From Rarobacter incanus (GTDB lineage Bacteria > Actinomycetota > Actinomycetes > Actinomycetales > Cellulomonadaceae), in assembly GCF_006715765.1 (NCBI RefSeq), contig NZ_VFNV01000001.1:2170001-2234000 (forward strand): a stretch of 64,000 nt of DNA, in the 5' to 3' direction. The position numbers were made by a program, and so were the translations under genes. The notes below the pieces were generated by a model. That model worked only from the letters and a program-made list of their open reading frames with translations. It was not told the origin of the DNA and did no database searches. This document shows positions 55,785 to 64,000 of this stretch, piece after piece (the stretch's first letter is position 1; each line of letters starts with the position of its first letter).

Positions 55785-57647
55785 TCAGCGGCGTGTGATG
55801 AGCGATACGTCGCGCACCGCCCCGCGATCCGCGGACGTGGCCATGGCGGCATACGCCTGCAGCGCTGGGGACACGTAACGGTCCCGCTCCTTGGGTTGGA
55901 AGGGACGATCGGAGGCGAGCATCTTTTCGCGCCGGGTAGCCAGTTCCTCGTCGGAGACATTGACCCGAATGAGGCGAGAATTGACATCGATCTCAATCTC
56001 GTCGCCGTCCTCGATGAGCCCGATGGCGCCGCCCGCGGCCGCCTCCGGCGACACGTGGCCGACGGATATCCCGCTCGACCCGCCAGAGAATCGCCCATCG
56101 GTGATGAGGGCGCACACCTTGCCGAGTCCGCGACCCTTGATGAAGCTTGTCGGGTAGAGCATCTCTTGCATGCCAGGGCCGCCGGCGGGCCCCTCGTATC
56201 GGACAACGACGACGTGACCCGGCTTGACCTGCTTGCTGAGGATTTTCTCGACGGCCTCTTCTTGGGATTCGACCACCAGCGCCGTTCCAACGAAGTGGAA
56301 GACATCCGGGTCGATCCCGGCGGTCTTGATGATCGCTCCATCTTCCGCAATGTTGCCGCGCAGGACCGCCAGCCCGCCCTCGACGGTGTAGGCGTGCGCG
56401 ACATCGCGTATGCACCCGCCGGCGGCATCAGTGTCGAGAGAATCCCAACGGTTTTGGGTCGAAAACGCCTGCGTGGTTCGCACGCCACCGGGGGCCGCAT
56501 GGAACAGCTCGATCGCGCGGGACGTAGCAGAGCCACCGCGCACGTCCCAATCGGCCAGCCACCTTTCAAGGGTTGCGGTGTGCACGGAAGTCACGTCGTG
56601 GTCGAGCAGCCCACCGCGGTCGAGCTCGCCCAACAGCGCGGGTATTCCGCCGGCCCGATGCACGTCTTCCATATGGTAGTTCGGGTGGTTAGGGGCGACC
56701 TTCGAGAGGCACGGGACCCGCCGCGAGATCGCGTCGATGTCTTCGAGAGTGAAGTCAACGCCCGCTTCCTGGGCCGCTGCAAGGATGTGCAGCACCGTGT
56801 TGGTCGATCCTCCCATCGCGACATCCAGTGTCATAGCGTTCGCGAACGCGGATTTGGTGGCGATCGATCTTGGCAGGATCGACGCGTCGTCATTGTCGTA
56901 GTACCGCCGGCACAGTTCGACCACGGTGCGACCCGCCTCCAGGAACAGATCGCGGCGGGCCGCGTGCGTGGCAAGCGTCGAACCATTGCCCGGCAAGGAA
57001 AGCCCGAGGGCTTCGGTTAGGCAGTTCATGGAGTTAGCGGTGAACATCCCCGAACACGATCCACAGGTCGGACACGCGCTCTGCTCAATGGCGCTCAGGC
57101 CCTCATCACTGACGTTGTCATCGGCCGAGGAATTGATCGCATTGATGAGGTTCAGGTGACTGGTCGCGACCCCGTTGACAATGACGGCCTTGCCTGCCTC
57201 CATGGGCCCGCCCGAAACGAAGATGGTCGGGATGTTGAGTCGGAGCGCAGCATTCAGCATGCCGGGGGTGATCTTGTCGCAGTTCGAGATGCACACCAGT
57301 GCGTCGGCGCAGTGCGCGTTGACCATGTATTCGACCGAATCGGCGATCAGGTCGCGGCTGGGCAGCGAATAGAGCATTCCGCCGTGCCCCATGGCGATCC
57401 CGTCATCGACGGCGATGGTGTTGAATTCCTTGGCGACGCCACCGGCCTCGCGGATCGCGCCAGCCACCAAGTCACCCATGTCCTTGAGGTGGACATGGCC
57501 GGGAACGAACTGTGTGTAGGAGTTAGCGATGGCAATGATCGGCTTGCCGAAGTCCCCCTCGCCCATGCCGGTGGCGCGCCACAGCGCACGAGCACCGGCC
57601 ATGTTGCGGCCGTGGGTGGAAGTCTTGGATCGCAAGGGGCGAGGCAT
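55785..57647 (-). CDS. ilvD: Dihydroxy-acid dehydratase
   Basis: Dehydrates dihydroxy-acids to 2-keto acids in valine, leucine and isoleucine synthesis, using an Fe-S cluster. ATG at 57647 ([18 protein letters not shown]) follows GAGGAG; 620 residues. Cluster and active-site motifs: [32 protein letters not shown] (via [10 protein letters not shown]), [13 protein letters not shown] and [19 protein letters not shown]. No other ilv genes are in the window. Confidence 0.97.
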   Translation of the reverse strand: MPRPLRSKTSTHGRNMAGARALWRATGMGEGDFGKPIIAIANSYTQFVPGHVHLKDMGDLVAGAIREAGGVAKEFNTIAVDDGIAMGHGGMLYSLPSRDLIADSVEYMVNAHCADALVCISNCDKITPGMLNAALRLNIPTIFVSGGPMEAGKAVIVNGVATSHLNLINAINSSADDNVSDEGLSAIEQSACPTCGSCSGMFTANSMNCLTEALGLSLPGNGSTLATHAARRDLFLEAGRTVVELCRRYYDNDDASILPRSIATKSAFANAMTLDVAMGGSTNTVLHILAAAQEAGVDFTLEDIDAISRRVPCLSKVAPNHPNYHMEDVHRAGGIPALLGELDRGGLLDHDVTSVHTATLERWLADWDVRGGSATSRAIELFHAAPGGVRTTQAFSTQNRWDSLDTDAAGGCIRDVAHAYTVEGGLAVLRGNIAEDGAIIKTAGIDPDVFHFVGTALVVESQEEAVEKILSKQVKPGHVVVVRYEGPAGGPGMQEMLYPTSFIKGRGLGKVCALITDGRFSGGSSGISVGHVSPEAAAGGAIGLIEDGDEIEIDVNSRLIRVNVSDEELATRREKMLASDRPFQPKERDRYVSPALQAYAAMATSADRGAVRDVSLITRR

Positions 57648-57706
57648 GTGGGGGCTCCTCAATCGGTGAATCTACTGCCCCAAGCCTATCGCGCTGGACT
57701 GACAAA

Positions 57707-57744
57707 ACGGACCGTGCCCCGCTAGCGGCCGGGGCACGGTCCGT
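57707..57744 (-). terminator. terminator of the small secreted protein gene
   Basis: 14-bp stem ACGGACCGTGCCCC (57707-57720) / GGGGCACGGTCCGT (57731-57744). On the minus strand it is followed by TTTTGTC; 23 bases past the stop at 57767. Confidence 0.85.
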
Positions 57745-57766
57745 GCTTGGCAGTGACCTCAAGGCG

Positions 57767-58021
57767 TTAGATTTTCGTCGGCCCCGCACCGAACGACGAC
57801 GCCGCGATCGCCTTATCAACGGCGGTAGCGACGCGTTTGAAGGCGGCGATGCCCTTGCCCCCGGCTGCCTTCCACCGTTGCGCGGCGGTGGCATCAGGCA
57901 CCTTGGACGCATTCGATGCGACGTTGCTCGCATGGGCGGATGGCGCGGGGGCCAGGGCCAATAACGACCCAGCGATTCCCAAAGCGGTGGACCAGGCGCG
58001 GATGTGGGAGTGATTTGACAC
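57767..58021 (-). CDS. Small secreted protein, 84 residues, unknown function
   Basis: GTG at 58021 preceded by GAGGTGATCACC, a near-perfect ribosome-binding site, which makes this a likely real gene. The product has a signal peptide (HIRAWSTALGIAGSLLALAP ending at SAHA, about residue 31) and a mature part of ~53 residues, Ala-rich and mildly basic (KVPDATAAQRWKAAGGKG, FKRVATAVDKAIAASS), probably helical. It has its own intrinsic terminator. I do not recognise a family. Divergent from the PBP4-like gene. Confidence 0.7.
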   Translation of the reverse strand: MSNHSHIRAWSTALGIAGSLLALAPAPSAHASNVASNASKVPDATAAQRWKAAGGKGIAAFKRVATAVDKAIAASSFGAGPTKI

Positions 58022-58189
58022 GGTGATCACCTCGTTGTGTGTGGAAACAACCCGGACGGTTACCTCAAAGTAGATCGGGTGCGACGAGGCGGGTAGGGGA
58101 AACCTCGGAAACTGGGGTAAGACTGGGGGCGCCGGGCGCGCGGATCCGTCTTCGGCGGCGAGCCCGGCGAGAGTCGGGCCACACACGGC

Positions 58190-58195
58190 TAGCAT
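58190..58195 (+). promoter_or_regulatory. -10 box (TAGCAT) of a leaderless promoter
   Basis: TAGCAT ends six bases before the ATG of the PBP4-like gene at 58202, with no Shine-Dalgarno. Confidence 0.45.
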
Positions 58196-58201
58196 CGTGG
58201 C

Positions 58202-59584
58202 ATGAGAACTAAGCGATGGGTGGGCGCCGCGATCGCCCTGGCACTAGTGGCGCAGCCCGCCACGGCGCACGCGGCCACACCGATTTGGACGCTCTCCCAA
58301 GATGCGGTCGTGCGTTCGGCGGTGACGGTCGGCTCGGACCAACTCGAATCTGTCGGCGGCGAACAGGGCGTAACCGGCCCCGCGGGCGCCGAAACGTCCG
58401 ACGCGCTCAAGGCGGACGTGGCGAAACGGGTCGCGCAGCGGGTCAAAGCCGGAAAACTAGGGGGGAACTCGTCCATAAAAATCATCGACGTGCTCACGGG
58501 CGAGGAAATATATAGCAACAATGCCGCCACGTCGCGCACCGTCGCATCCAACACGAAACTGCTCACGGCCGTCGCGGCGTTGCAGACGGTGGGTGGTTCG
58601 ACGCGATTTGCGACGAAGGTGTCGCGGCAGGGCAAACGATCGATCTATTTCGAGTCGGGCGGCGACCCGCGGTTGACCAAGGCCAAGATCAAACGACTCG
58701 CGAAGGGCACGGCCGCAATCCTGAAGAAGCGCGGGGTGAAGAGAGGAACCATTACGGTCCGCCTCGATGACACGATCTTTACGGGCGCGACCAAGCACGC
58801 GACCTGGAGGCAGGGAGGCTACAACCTGGCAACGATCCAACCCGTGCGGGGAACCGCGATCGCGGGGGTCCGGTCCGCCGATTCTGCCGCCGCAGCGGCC
58901 CGGCTCTTCGCCAGCTACCTGGACCGATCGCTTCCCACCAAGGTCAAGGTGCGGTACGCGGGGCGCAAGGCGACGCCCGCCGCCGCCAAGGCGGTGGCCG
59001 CGGTATCCAGCTCAACCGTGCGCACCCTGGTCAAACGCATGCTGCTGCGCTCGGACAACCAGGTTGCGGAGGTGCTGCACCGGCACATTGGGATCGCCGC
59101 GGGCCAAGCGGGTAGCTTTGCGGGCGGGGCCGCGGGCACACTGGCGGCGATACGAGCCTTGGGGGTGCCCACCGCGGGCGTCTCGCTGAAGGACGGATCG
59201 GGGCTGTCGCCGCGGGACACCATGTCGGCGGAGTTCTTGGTTTCGCTGCTGGCGGTCATCGCCGATCCCGCCAACAAGGCGCTGCGCCCGATCCTGTATT
59301 CCGGCACCGCGCTGCCAACGTCCGGCCTGAGCGGCACCCTCATCAAGGGATACGGCCGGTTCACATCGTCCAAGTCAAAGTGCGCGGTCGGGGCGGTCGC
59401 GGCAAAGACCGGAACGCTCGACTACGAGATTGCCCTATCCGGGTTCACCGTGGGTTCCGACGGCCGGCTCAAAGCTCTATCGATAGCGGTCAATTCCGTG
59501 CGGGGTGCGGCGAAAACCAAGGCGCGGATCGCCATGGATGAGGTGGCGGCCGCGGTAGCGGGATCGTGCGCCGCCGACTCGTGA
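58202..59584 (+). CDS. dacB: D-alanyl-D-alanine carboxypeptidase/endopeptidase, PBP4 (S13) type
   Basis: A 460-residue secreted penicillin-binding protein that trims or cleaves peptidoglycan cross-links. Signal peptide 1-24 (TKRWVGAAIALALVAQPATAHA). Serine-peptidase motifs: SxxK in VASNTKLLTAVAAL (nucleophile Ser), SxN in LRSDNQVAEVLHRHIG, and KTG in VAAKTGTLDYEIALSG. Length and motif spacing fit family S13. It sits close to a VanY-like gene (49.4 kb) only in general function; no operon links them. Confidence 0.92.
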   Translation: MRTKRWVGAAIALALVAQPATAHAATPIWTLSQDAVVRSAVTVGSDQLESVGGEQGVTGPAGAETSDALKADVAKRVAQRVKAGKLGGNSSIKIIDVLTGEEIYSNNAATSRTVASNTKLLTAVAALQTVGGSTRFATKVSRQGKRSIYFESGGDPRLTKAKIKRLAKGTAAILKKRGVKRGTITVRLDDTIFTGATKHATWRQGGYNLATIQPVRGTAIAGVRSADSAAAAARLFASYLDRSLPTKVKVRYAGRKATPAAAKAVAAVSSSTVRTLVKRMLLRSDNQVAEVLHRHIGIAAGQAGSFAGGAAGTLAAIRALGVPTAGVSLKDGSGLSPRDTMSAEFLVSLLAVIADPANKALRPILYSGTALPTSGLSGTLIKGYGRFTSSKSKCAVGAVAAKTGTLDYEIALSGFTVGSDGRLKALSIAVNSVRGAAKTKARIAMDEVAAAVAGSCAADS

Positions 59585-59637
59585 CCGCACTGACCGAAAA
59601 ACCGGCCACACGTGGGTGAGCCAGATGTGGCTGCGGG

Positions 59638-59710
59638 TGCGCCCGATAGGATTCGAACCTACGACCTTCTGCTCCGGAGGCAGACGCTCTATCCACTGAG
59701 CTACGGGCGC
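59638..59710 (-). tRNA. tRNA-Arg (anticodon CCG)
   Basis: The minus strand gives a 73-base cloverleaf: acceptor GCGCCCG/CGGGCGC with discriminator A, D arm GCTC...GAGC, anticodon loop CTCCGGA with anticodon CCG (reading CGG codons), and T arm with GGTTCGAATCC. The CCA end is not encoded. Confidence 0.96.
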
Positions 59711-59790
59711 GTGCGCTGCTCGCTCACGCGATTCAGCACGATCAACGAGACTACCAGGGTTGGTGCGTTCCGTGCACGTTTCGCCGGCAG

Positions 59791-60513
59791 CTACCGCGGC
59801 GCATCCGGTTCGGCAGTGTCCAGGAAGCGCGCGAGAGTTAGCCGCACCGCGTCCATCGCGCCGGTGCCGTCGCCCTGGATCACGGCGTGCATGATGGCGT
59901 CATGGGTGCCTTGCAGTTCGCCGGCCCGTTCGGGCGATTGGGAGGCGGTCTCAAGGTTGATTTGAATGTTTTCGCGGATCGCATCGGCCAAATTGTCGTG
60001 CAGTGTGAGCAATAACGAGTTCCCCGACGCCGCCACCAACGCGCGGTGAAAGGCCAGGTCCGCCGCCACCACGTCGGGGCGGCCCAGGTGCTGGTGATCG
60101 ACGGCGTCCCCGACCAGTGAGTGCAGCTCGCGGGCGGCCATTGTCAGAGCGATCTTGGCGGATTCGGTCGCCCGCTGCGACGCCAACCAGGCGGCTTCCA
60201 CCTCGATGGCCCGCCGCGCCTCCAGGGCGTCGGAGTGGGAAACGTGCCCCAGATGCCGGTGCAGGGCGGGGCCAAGCTCGTCCTGCGAGACAACGTAGGT
60301 CCCCGACCCTTGGCGCTTTTCCACCAGCCCCGCGTGCACAAGGGATTGGACAGCCTCGCGCACGGTATTGCGGCCCACGTCCAGCAGATCGGCCAATGCG
60401 GGCTCGGTTGGGATCTTGCTTCCCACCGGCCACGTCCCGTCGACGATGAACTGCCGCATAGCCTCAACGGTCTTGCCCGATAGCTGCATTCGCGTCGATA
60501 GCTGACTACACAT
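59791..60513 (-). CDS. GntR-family regulator, FadR subfamily
   Basis: A 240-residue transcription factor. ATG at 60513 chosen. N-terminal winged helix (about 10-75): TVEAMRQFIVDGTWPVGSKIPTE, ALADLLDVGRNTVREAVQSL, GLVEKRQGSGTYVV. C-terminal helical FCD ligand domain with metal-site motifs AADLAFHRALVAASGN and GTHDAIMHAVIQGD, typical of FadR-type sensors of carboxylic acids. Divergent from argS with a 51-base gap, so it might bind there; its ligand and regulon are unknown. Confidence 0.92.
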   Translation of the reverse strand: MCSQLSTRMQLSGKTVEAMRQFIVDGTWPVGSKIPTEPALADLLDVGRNTVREAVQSLVHAGLVEKRQGSGTYVVSQDELGPALHRHLGHVSHSDALEARRAIEVEAAWLASQRATESAKIALTMAARELHSLVGDAVDHQHLGRPDVVAADLAFHRALVAASGNSLLLTLHDNLADAIRENIQINLETASQSPERAGELQGTHDAIMHAVIQGDGTGAMDAVRLTLARFLDTAEPDAPR

Positions 60514-60552
60514 GTGCCCGACCCCCGTGTGTGTTCCATACCCCTTGCGAAG

Positions 60553-60558
60553 TACCAT
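60553..60558 (+). promoter_or_regulatory. -10 box (TACCAT) of argS
   Basis: TACCAT ends six bases before GTG 60565; no Shine-Dalgarno, so argS is probably leaderless. Confidence 0.45.
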
Positions 60559-60564
60559 AGCCGA

Positions 60565-62217
60565 GTGACTCCCGAGGAACTAGCAGGTGCCGTCCGCAGC
60601 GCGTTGACGGCCGCACTGACCGATACCCCCCTGGCCGACGACATCGAGGGCGCCGCCGCGCGCGTCGTTCTTGAACGCCCCAAGCAGCGTGAACACGGTG
60701 ACTGGACAACGAACATTGCGCTGCAATTGGCGAAGGGTGCGGGGCGCAAGCCGCGTGACCTGGCGGCGTCGATTGCAGCCGCGCTGAGCGACGTCGCTGG
60801 GGTCGACCGGGTGGAGATCGCGGGCCCAGGCTTCCTCAACATCACGCTTTCGGCGGCCGCCGCCGGCGAACTGGCGCGCACAATCGTCACCCGCGGGCCC
60901 GACTTTGGTCGCGGCGAGTCGCTGACCGGCCAGGTCATCAATATGGAGTTCGTTTCCGCGAACCCGACCGGGCCGCTGCACATCGGGCACACGCGCTGGG
61001 CGGCGCTGGGCGATTCGCTGGTGCGCATACTGCGCGCCGCGGGCGCCGATGTCACCGCGGAGTACTACATCAACGACGCCGGCTCGCAGATGGACAAGTT
61101 CGGCGAATCCATCCTGGCGCGGATCACCGGCGGTGAGATCCCGGAAGGCGGGTACCGCGGAGAGTACATCACGGCGCTGGCGGAGCGAATCGCGACGGAG
61201 CACTCGTCCATAACGACACTGCCGCACGGGGAAGCCGTCGCCTTGGCCCGCGAGGAGGGCTACCGGTTGCAGCTCGCGGAAATAAAGGATGTCCTGCGCA
61301 AGTTCGGCGTGCACTTCGATGAGTGGTTTTCGGAGCGGACCCTGCACGAATCGGGCGCAGTCACCGGCGCCGTTGACAGGCTGCGCGAGCAGGGCCACGT
61401 CTACGACAAGGATGGCGCGGTGTGGCTGCGCACCACGACATTCGGCGACGACAAGGACCGGGTCCTGATCAAGGCCGACGGCTCCTTCACCTACTTCGCA
61501 GCCGACGCCGCGTACTACCTGTCGAAGAAGGACCGCGGCTACACGCGCAAAATCTACCTATTGGGCGCGGACCACCACGGCTACGTGAACCGCCTGCGGG
61601 CCATTTCCGCGTGTGCGGGCGATAACCCGGATGTCAACATCGAGATCCTCATCGGGCAGCTGGTGTCCGTGGGCGGAGCCAAACTCTCCAAGCGCGCGGG
61701 CAACATTATCGAGCTTTCCGACCTGATCGAGTGGATCGGCACGGACGCGGTGCGCTACTCGCTTGAGCGGTATCCCGCAGACACCCCCTTGTCGCTCGAC
61801 GGGGAGGACCTGCGCAAAAAATCCAACGACAACCCCGTCTTCTACGTGCAGTACGCGCACGCGCGCACGGCATCGGTGCGACGCAACGCGGCCGATGTCG
61901 GCATTAGCAGGGAGCAGGCATTCGCCCCGTCGCTGCTGACCGACGCGACCGAATCGACCCTGCTGGCGCAACTTGCCGATTATCCGCGCATCGTCGCCCA
62001 GGCCGCCGCGTTGCGCGAACCGCACCGGATCGCGCGATACGTGGAGGAACTGGCGGGGGCGTACCACCAGTGGTACGGCGCGTGCCGGGTCACCCCGCAG
62101 GGCGACGAACCCGTAACGGACCTGCACCGCACGCGCCTGTGGCTCAACGATGCGGTCGGGCAGGTGCTGGCCAACGGGCTGGATCTGCTTGGCGTCAGCG
62201 CGCCGGAGCGAATGTGA
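60565..62217 (+). CDS. argS: Arginyl-tRNA synthetase
   Basis: Charges tRNA-Arg. Start taken at GTG 60565 (MTPEELAGAVRSALTAALTD), 550 residues; an earlier in-frame start would overlap the divergent gene's 5' end. N-terminal Arg-specific domain (about 1-90), class I catalytic core with the HIGH motif in VSANPTGPLHIGHTRWAALGDSL, KLSKRAGNII as the KMSKS equivalent, and a C-terminal DALR anticodon-binding domain (about 430-550). lysA overlaps its stop. A tRNA-Arg gene lies 0.9 kb upstream. Confidence 0.97.
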   Translation: MTPEELAGAVRSALTAALTDTPLADDIEGAAARVVLERPKQREHGDWTTNIALQLAKGAGRKPRDLAASIAAALSDVAGVDRVEIAGPGFLNITLSAAAAGELARTIVTRGPDFGRGESLTGQVINMEFVSANPTGPLHIGHTRWAALGDSLVRILRAAGADVTAEYYINDAGSQMDKFGESILARITGGEIPEGGYRGEYITALAERIATEHSSITTLPHGEAVALAREEGYRLQLAEIKDVLRKFGVHFDEWFSERTLHESGAVTGAVDRLREQGHVYDKDGAVWLRTTTFGDDKDRVLIKADGSFTYFAADAAYYLSKKDRGYTRKIYLLGADHHGYVNRLRAISACAGDNPDVNIEILIGQLVSVGGAKLSKRAGNIIELSDLIEWIGTDAVRYSLERYPADTPLSLDGEDLRKKSNDNPVFYVQYAHARTASVRRNAADVGISREQAFAPSLLTDATESTLLAQLADYPRIVAQAAALREPHRIARYVEELAGAYHQWYGACRVTPQGDEPVTDLHRTRLWLNDAVGQVLANGLDLLGVSAPERM

Positions 62218-63569
62218 CCGCCCTGGTGGCGCGGGTGTGGCCGCGCGAGACGACGCTGGGCGATGGCGGGGCGCTGCACCTGGGCGGGCAGGACGTCAGG
62301 GACCTGGCACAGAACTTCGGAACGCCCCTGTTTGTCGTAAACGAGGACGATTTCAGGGCGCGTGCGCGCTCGCTGCGCGAGGTGTTTCAGTCCGCATTCG
62401 CCGACATCGGTTCGGACGTCGATGTGTACTACGCGGGCAAGTCGTTCCTGTGCACCGCCGTCGCGCAGTGGGTCATCGCGGAGGGCCTGAGGCTGGATAC
62501 CTGCACGGGCGGCGAGATGGCGGTCGCGCGGCGCGCAGGTGTGCCCGGACCGAAGATGGGGCTGCACGGCAACAACAAGTCCGACCGCGAAATCGCGACG
62601 GCGATCGAGATGAAGGTGGGCCGGATCGTCATAGATTCGCTGGCCGAGGTGGGCCGGGTCGCCGCCGCGGCGCGGGCGGCCGGTAGGCGCGTGCCCGTGA
62701 TGGTCCGCGTGACGACGGGCGTTCACGCGGGCGGCCACGAGTTCATTTCAACCGCGCACGAGGATCAAAAATTCGGCCTGTCGCTTGCCGATGGCAGCGC
62801 CCTCAAGGCCGTCGAGCTGGTGCTTGGAAACGGCGACGATCTGGAGCTTTTGGGCATCCACACCCACATCGGCTCGCAGATTCAGGACCCGACGGCGTTT
62901 GTCGTCTCGGCGCGCAAGTTGCTCGCATTCCGGGCGCTGGTGCGCGACCGCACCGGCTTCGTCATGCCCGAGGTAGATCTTGGTGGCGGGTTTGGCATTG
63001 CCTACACCAAGGCGGATGAGCCGATCGACAGCGCCGCCTTGGCGCGCGAATTGGCGCAGGCGATTGATGACGAGTGCTCCGCAACCGAAATAACGGTTCC
63101 CCGCATATCGATCGAGCCCGGAAGGGCAATTGCCGGCCCCAGCACGGTCACGCTGTACAGCGTCGGTGTCGTCAAGCCGGTCACGGTGGATGACGGGGAC
63201 GTCAAGGTGCGGACCTACGTATCCGTCGATGGCGGAATGTCCGACAATATCCGCCCCGCCCTGTACGGGGCCGAATACACCGCGCGGTTGGCCAACCGCG
63301 ATTCGTCGAAGGTGAAGATTCGTTGCCGGGTGGTGGGGAAGCACTGCGAGTCCGGAGACATTGTCATCCCGGATATCGACCTGCCGGCGGACATTGCCCC
63401 CGGGGATCTGCTGGCGGTGCCCGCGACCGGCGCCTACGGGCGCTCGATGGCGTCGAACTACAACCTCATCGAGCGGCCCGCCGTTGTGGCGGTGCGCGGC
63501 GGCGCCGCGCGGGTGATCGTCCGGCGTGAGACGGAGGACGACCTGCTGGCGACGGATGTTGGCGCGTAG
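62214..63569 (+). CDS. lysA: Diaminopimelate decarboxylase
   Basis: Decarboxylates meso-DAP to lysine with PLP. Start GTG 62214 overlaps the argS stop by four bases (GTGA), so it is translationally coupled; 451 residues. Fold III PLP barrel: VYYAGKSFLCTAVAQWV carries the PLP lysine, then LGIHTHIGSQI, DLGGGFGIAYT, and the second-domain residues EPGRAIAGP, GGMSDNIRPALYGA, GKHCESGD (Cys from the neighbouring subunit) and GAYGRSMASNYN. The argS-lysA order is widespread in actinobacteria. Confidence 0.97.
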   Translation: MTALVARVWPRETTLGDGGALHLGGQDVRDLAQNFGTPLFVVNEDDFRARARSLREVFQSAFADIGSDVDVYYAGKSFLCTAVAQWVIAEGLRLDTCTGGEMAVARRAGVPGPKMGLHGNNKSDREIATAIEMKVGRIVIDSLAEVGRVAAAARAAGRRVPVMVRVTTGVHAGGHEFISTAHEDQKFGLSLADGSALKAVELVLGNGDDLELLGIHTHIGSQIQDPTAFVVSARKLLAFRALVRDRTGFVMPEVDLGGGFGIAYTKADEPIDSAALARELAQAIDDECSATEITVPRISIEPGRAIAGPSTVTLYSVGVVKPVTVDDGDVKVRTYVSVDGGMSDNIRPALYGAEYTARLANRDSSKVKIRCRVVGKHCESGDIVIPDIDLPADIAPGDLLAVPATGAYGRSMASNYNLIERPAVVAVRGGAARVIVRRETEDDLLATDVGA

Positions 63570-63929
63570 GTTCCGGGCGCAGTTGCGCCCACCGGCCGCG
63601 GGGGCATTCGAGGAGGCACACGCCGCGGCCGACCGGTTCGGCGCGGCCGGGTGCTGATCCCGGCCCGAGATGTCGCAATGTCACTATCGAAGTGACTGCC
63701 CGTCACCAAATAGCAGCGTTTTTGGCGGTCGGACTGTGTCTTAAGTCACAAGTTCTGCGATTCTGCCGGGAGCGGTTGATTTACGCAACGAATGTGTTGT
63801 GCAATGGAGGTCGGCTCGGTTAGGTGAGCCAAACCTGTGCTAGCTAGGCAGCGTAGCGGACCGCCGCGAGGGCGGCCGCGCTTGGATGCATCGATGCTGG
63901 CCAGACCCTACTAAATCCAAGGGATAAAA
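63570..63929. other. non-coding region upstream of the right-edge gene
   Basis: 360 bases without a supported gene. A short hairpin GGGCGC AGTT GCGCCC (63575-63590) may end lysA. An iron-box-like operator is at 63820-63838. Confidence 0.65.
63820..63838. promoter_or_regulatory. DtxR/IdeR iron-box-like operator
   Basis: TTAGGTGAGCCAAACCTGT matches 14 of 19 positions of the IdeR/DtxR consensus TTAGGTTAGGCTAACCTAA, including both TTAGGT and AACCT arms. It lies 92 bases before the start of the partial exported gene, as expected for iron-dependent repression. Confidence 0.7.
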
Positions 63930-64000
63930 GTGACTTCATTGATGAAGAATGCCTGGCGTGCCGGGGCGGCTGTTGTCGCAACCGCGGCGCTAGCCCTCGG
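63930..64000 (+). CDS. Exported protein, N-terminus only (runs off the window)
   Basis: GTG at 63930 (or ATG 63942) after AAGGGA opens a frame to the window edge. The 23 residues read MTSLMKNAWRAGAAVV then ATAALAL, the beginning of a signal peptide or lipoprotein signal. With an iron box upstream, a siderophore- or haem-binding protein is plausible, but nothing of the mature protein is visible. Confidence 0.7.
   Translation, partial: MTSLMKNAWRAGAAVVATAALAL

Overview
The window is from a high-GC actinobacterium (Actinomycetota, class Actinomycetes; probably a Micrococcales- or Actinomycetales-type organism, species not identified). Markers for this are the single-chain 2-oxoglutarate dehydrogenase Kgd, the SigR/RsrA thiol-stress pair, the 24-residue ribosomal protein bL37, the actinobacterial families DUF3017, DUF3107 and DUF6350, many GTG starts and many apparently leaderless promoters.

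Layout. 0-8.8 kb: the 3' end of pcrA, then sucC-sucD, a DUF6350 membrane protein, purN, a ZTP riboswitch, purH and a DUF3017 protein. 8.9-12.7 kb: an aquaporin divergent from icd-mdh. 13-20.2 kb: a very large secreted GH3 enzyme followed by a mosaic repeat array. 20.2-25.6 kb: an orphan sugar-binding lipoprotein, purU, a GNAT, then a second ZTP riboswitch with glyA-folD. 25.7-29.3 kb: a secreted GH18 chitinase divergent from exonuclease III. 29.3-37.8 kb: an Mrp ATPase, DUF1003 and MgtE-N/CBS cluster, a general stress protein, an aminopeptidase P-like protein, a PHP phosphoesterase, a DEAD-box helicase and DUF3107. 37.9-44.7 kb: sigR-rsrA, bL37, an orphan pilT, an SGNH-like protein and kgd. 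44.9-50.6 kb: a two-component system, two CNNM/CBS proteins and a VanY-like peptidase. 50.9-57.7 kb: adhE, a Na+/H+ antiporter and ilvD. 57.7-64 kb: a small secreted protein, a PBP4-like carboxypeptidase, tRNA-Arg(CCG), a FadR-type regulator, argS-lysA and the start of an exported protein behind a DtxR/IdeR-like iron box.

How the genes work together. Kgd, SucCD, Icd and Mdh cover most of the oxidative TCA cycle. PurN and PurH consume 10-formyl-THF, while GlyA, FolD and PurU supply or drain the same pool; purH and glyA-folD each sit behind their own ZTP riboswitch, so both sides respond to the same folate-stress alarmone. The GH3 and GH18 enzymes and the sugar-binding lipoprotein point to growth on polymeric glycans. 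AdhE indicates fermentative capacity alongside respiration.

The most interesting non-coding signals are the two ZTP riboswitches, a shared TTGATRTCGA palindrome before sucC, icd and the chitinase gene, a canonical SigR promoter with in-frame GTG codons that would give an N-terminally extended SigR, a terminator embedded in the coding end of the convergent PHP gene, an iron box at the right edge, and a repeat array tiled exactly from 23-bp and 106-bp modules that all end in TCGA.
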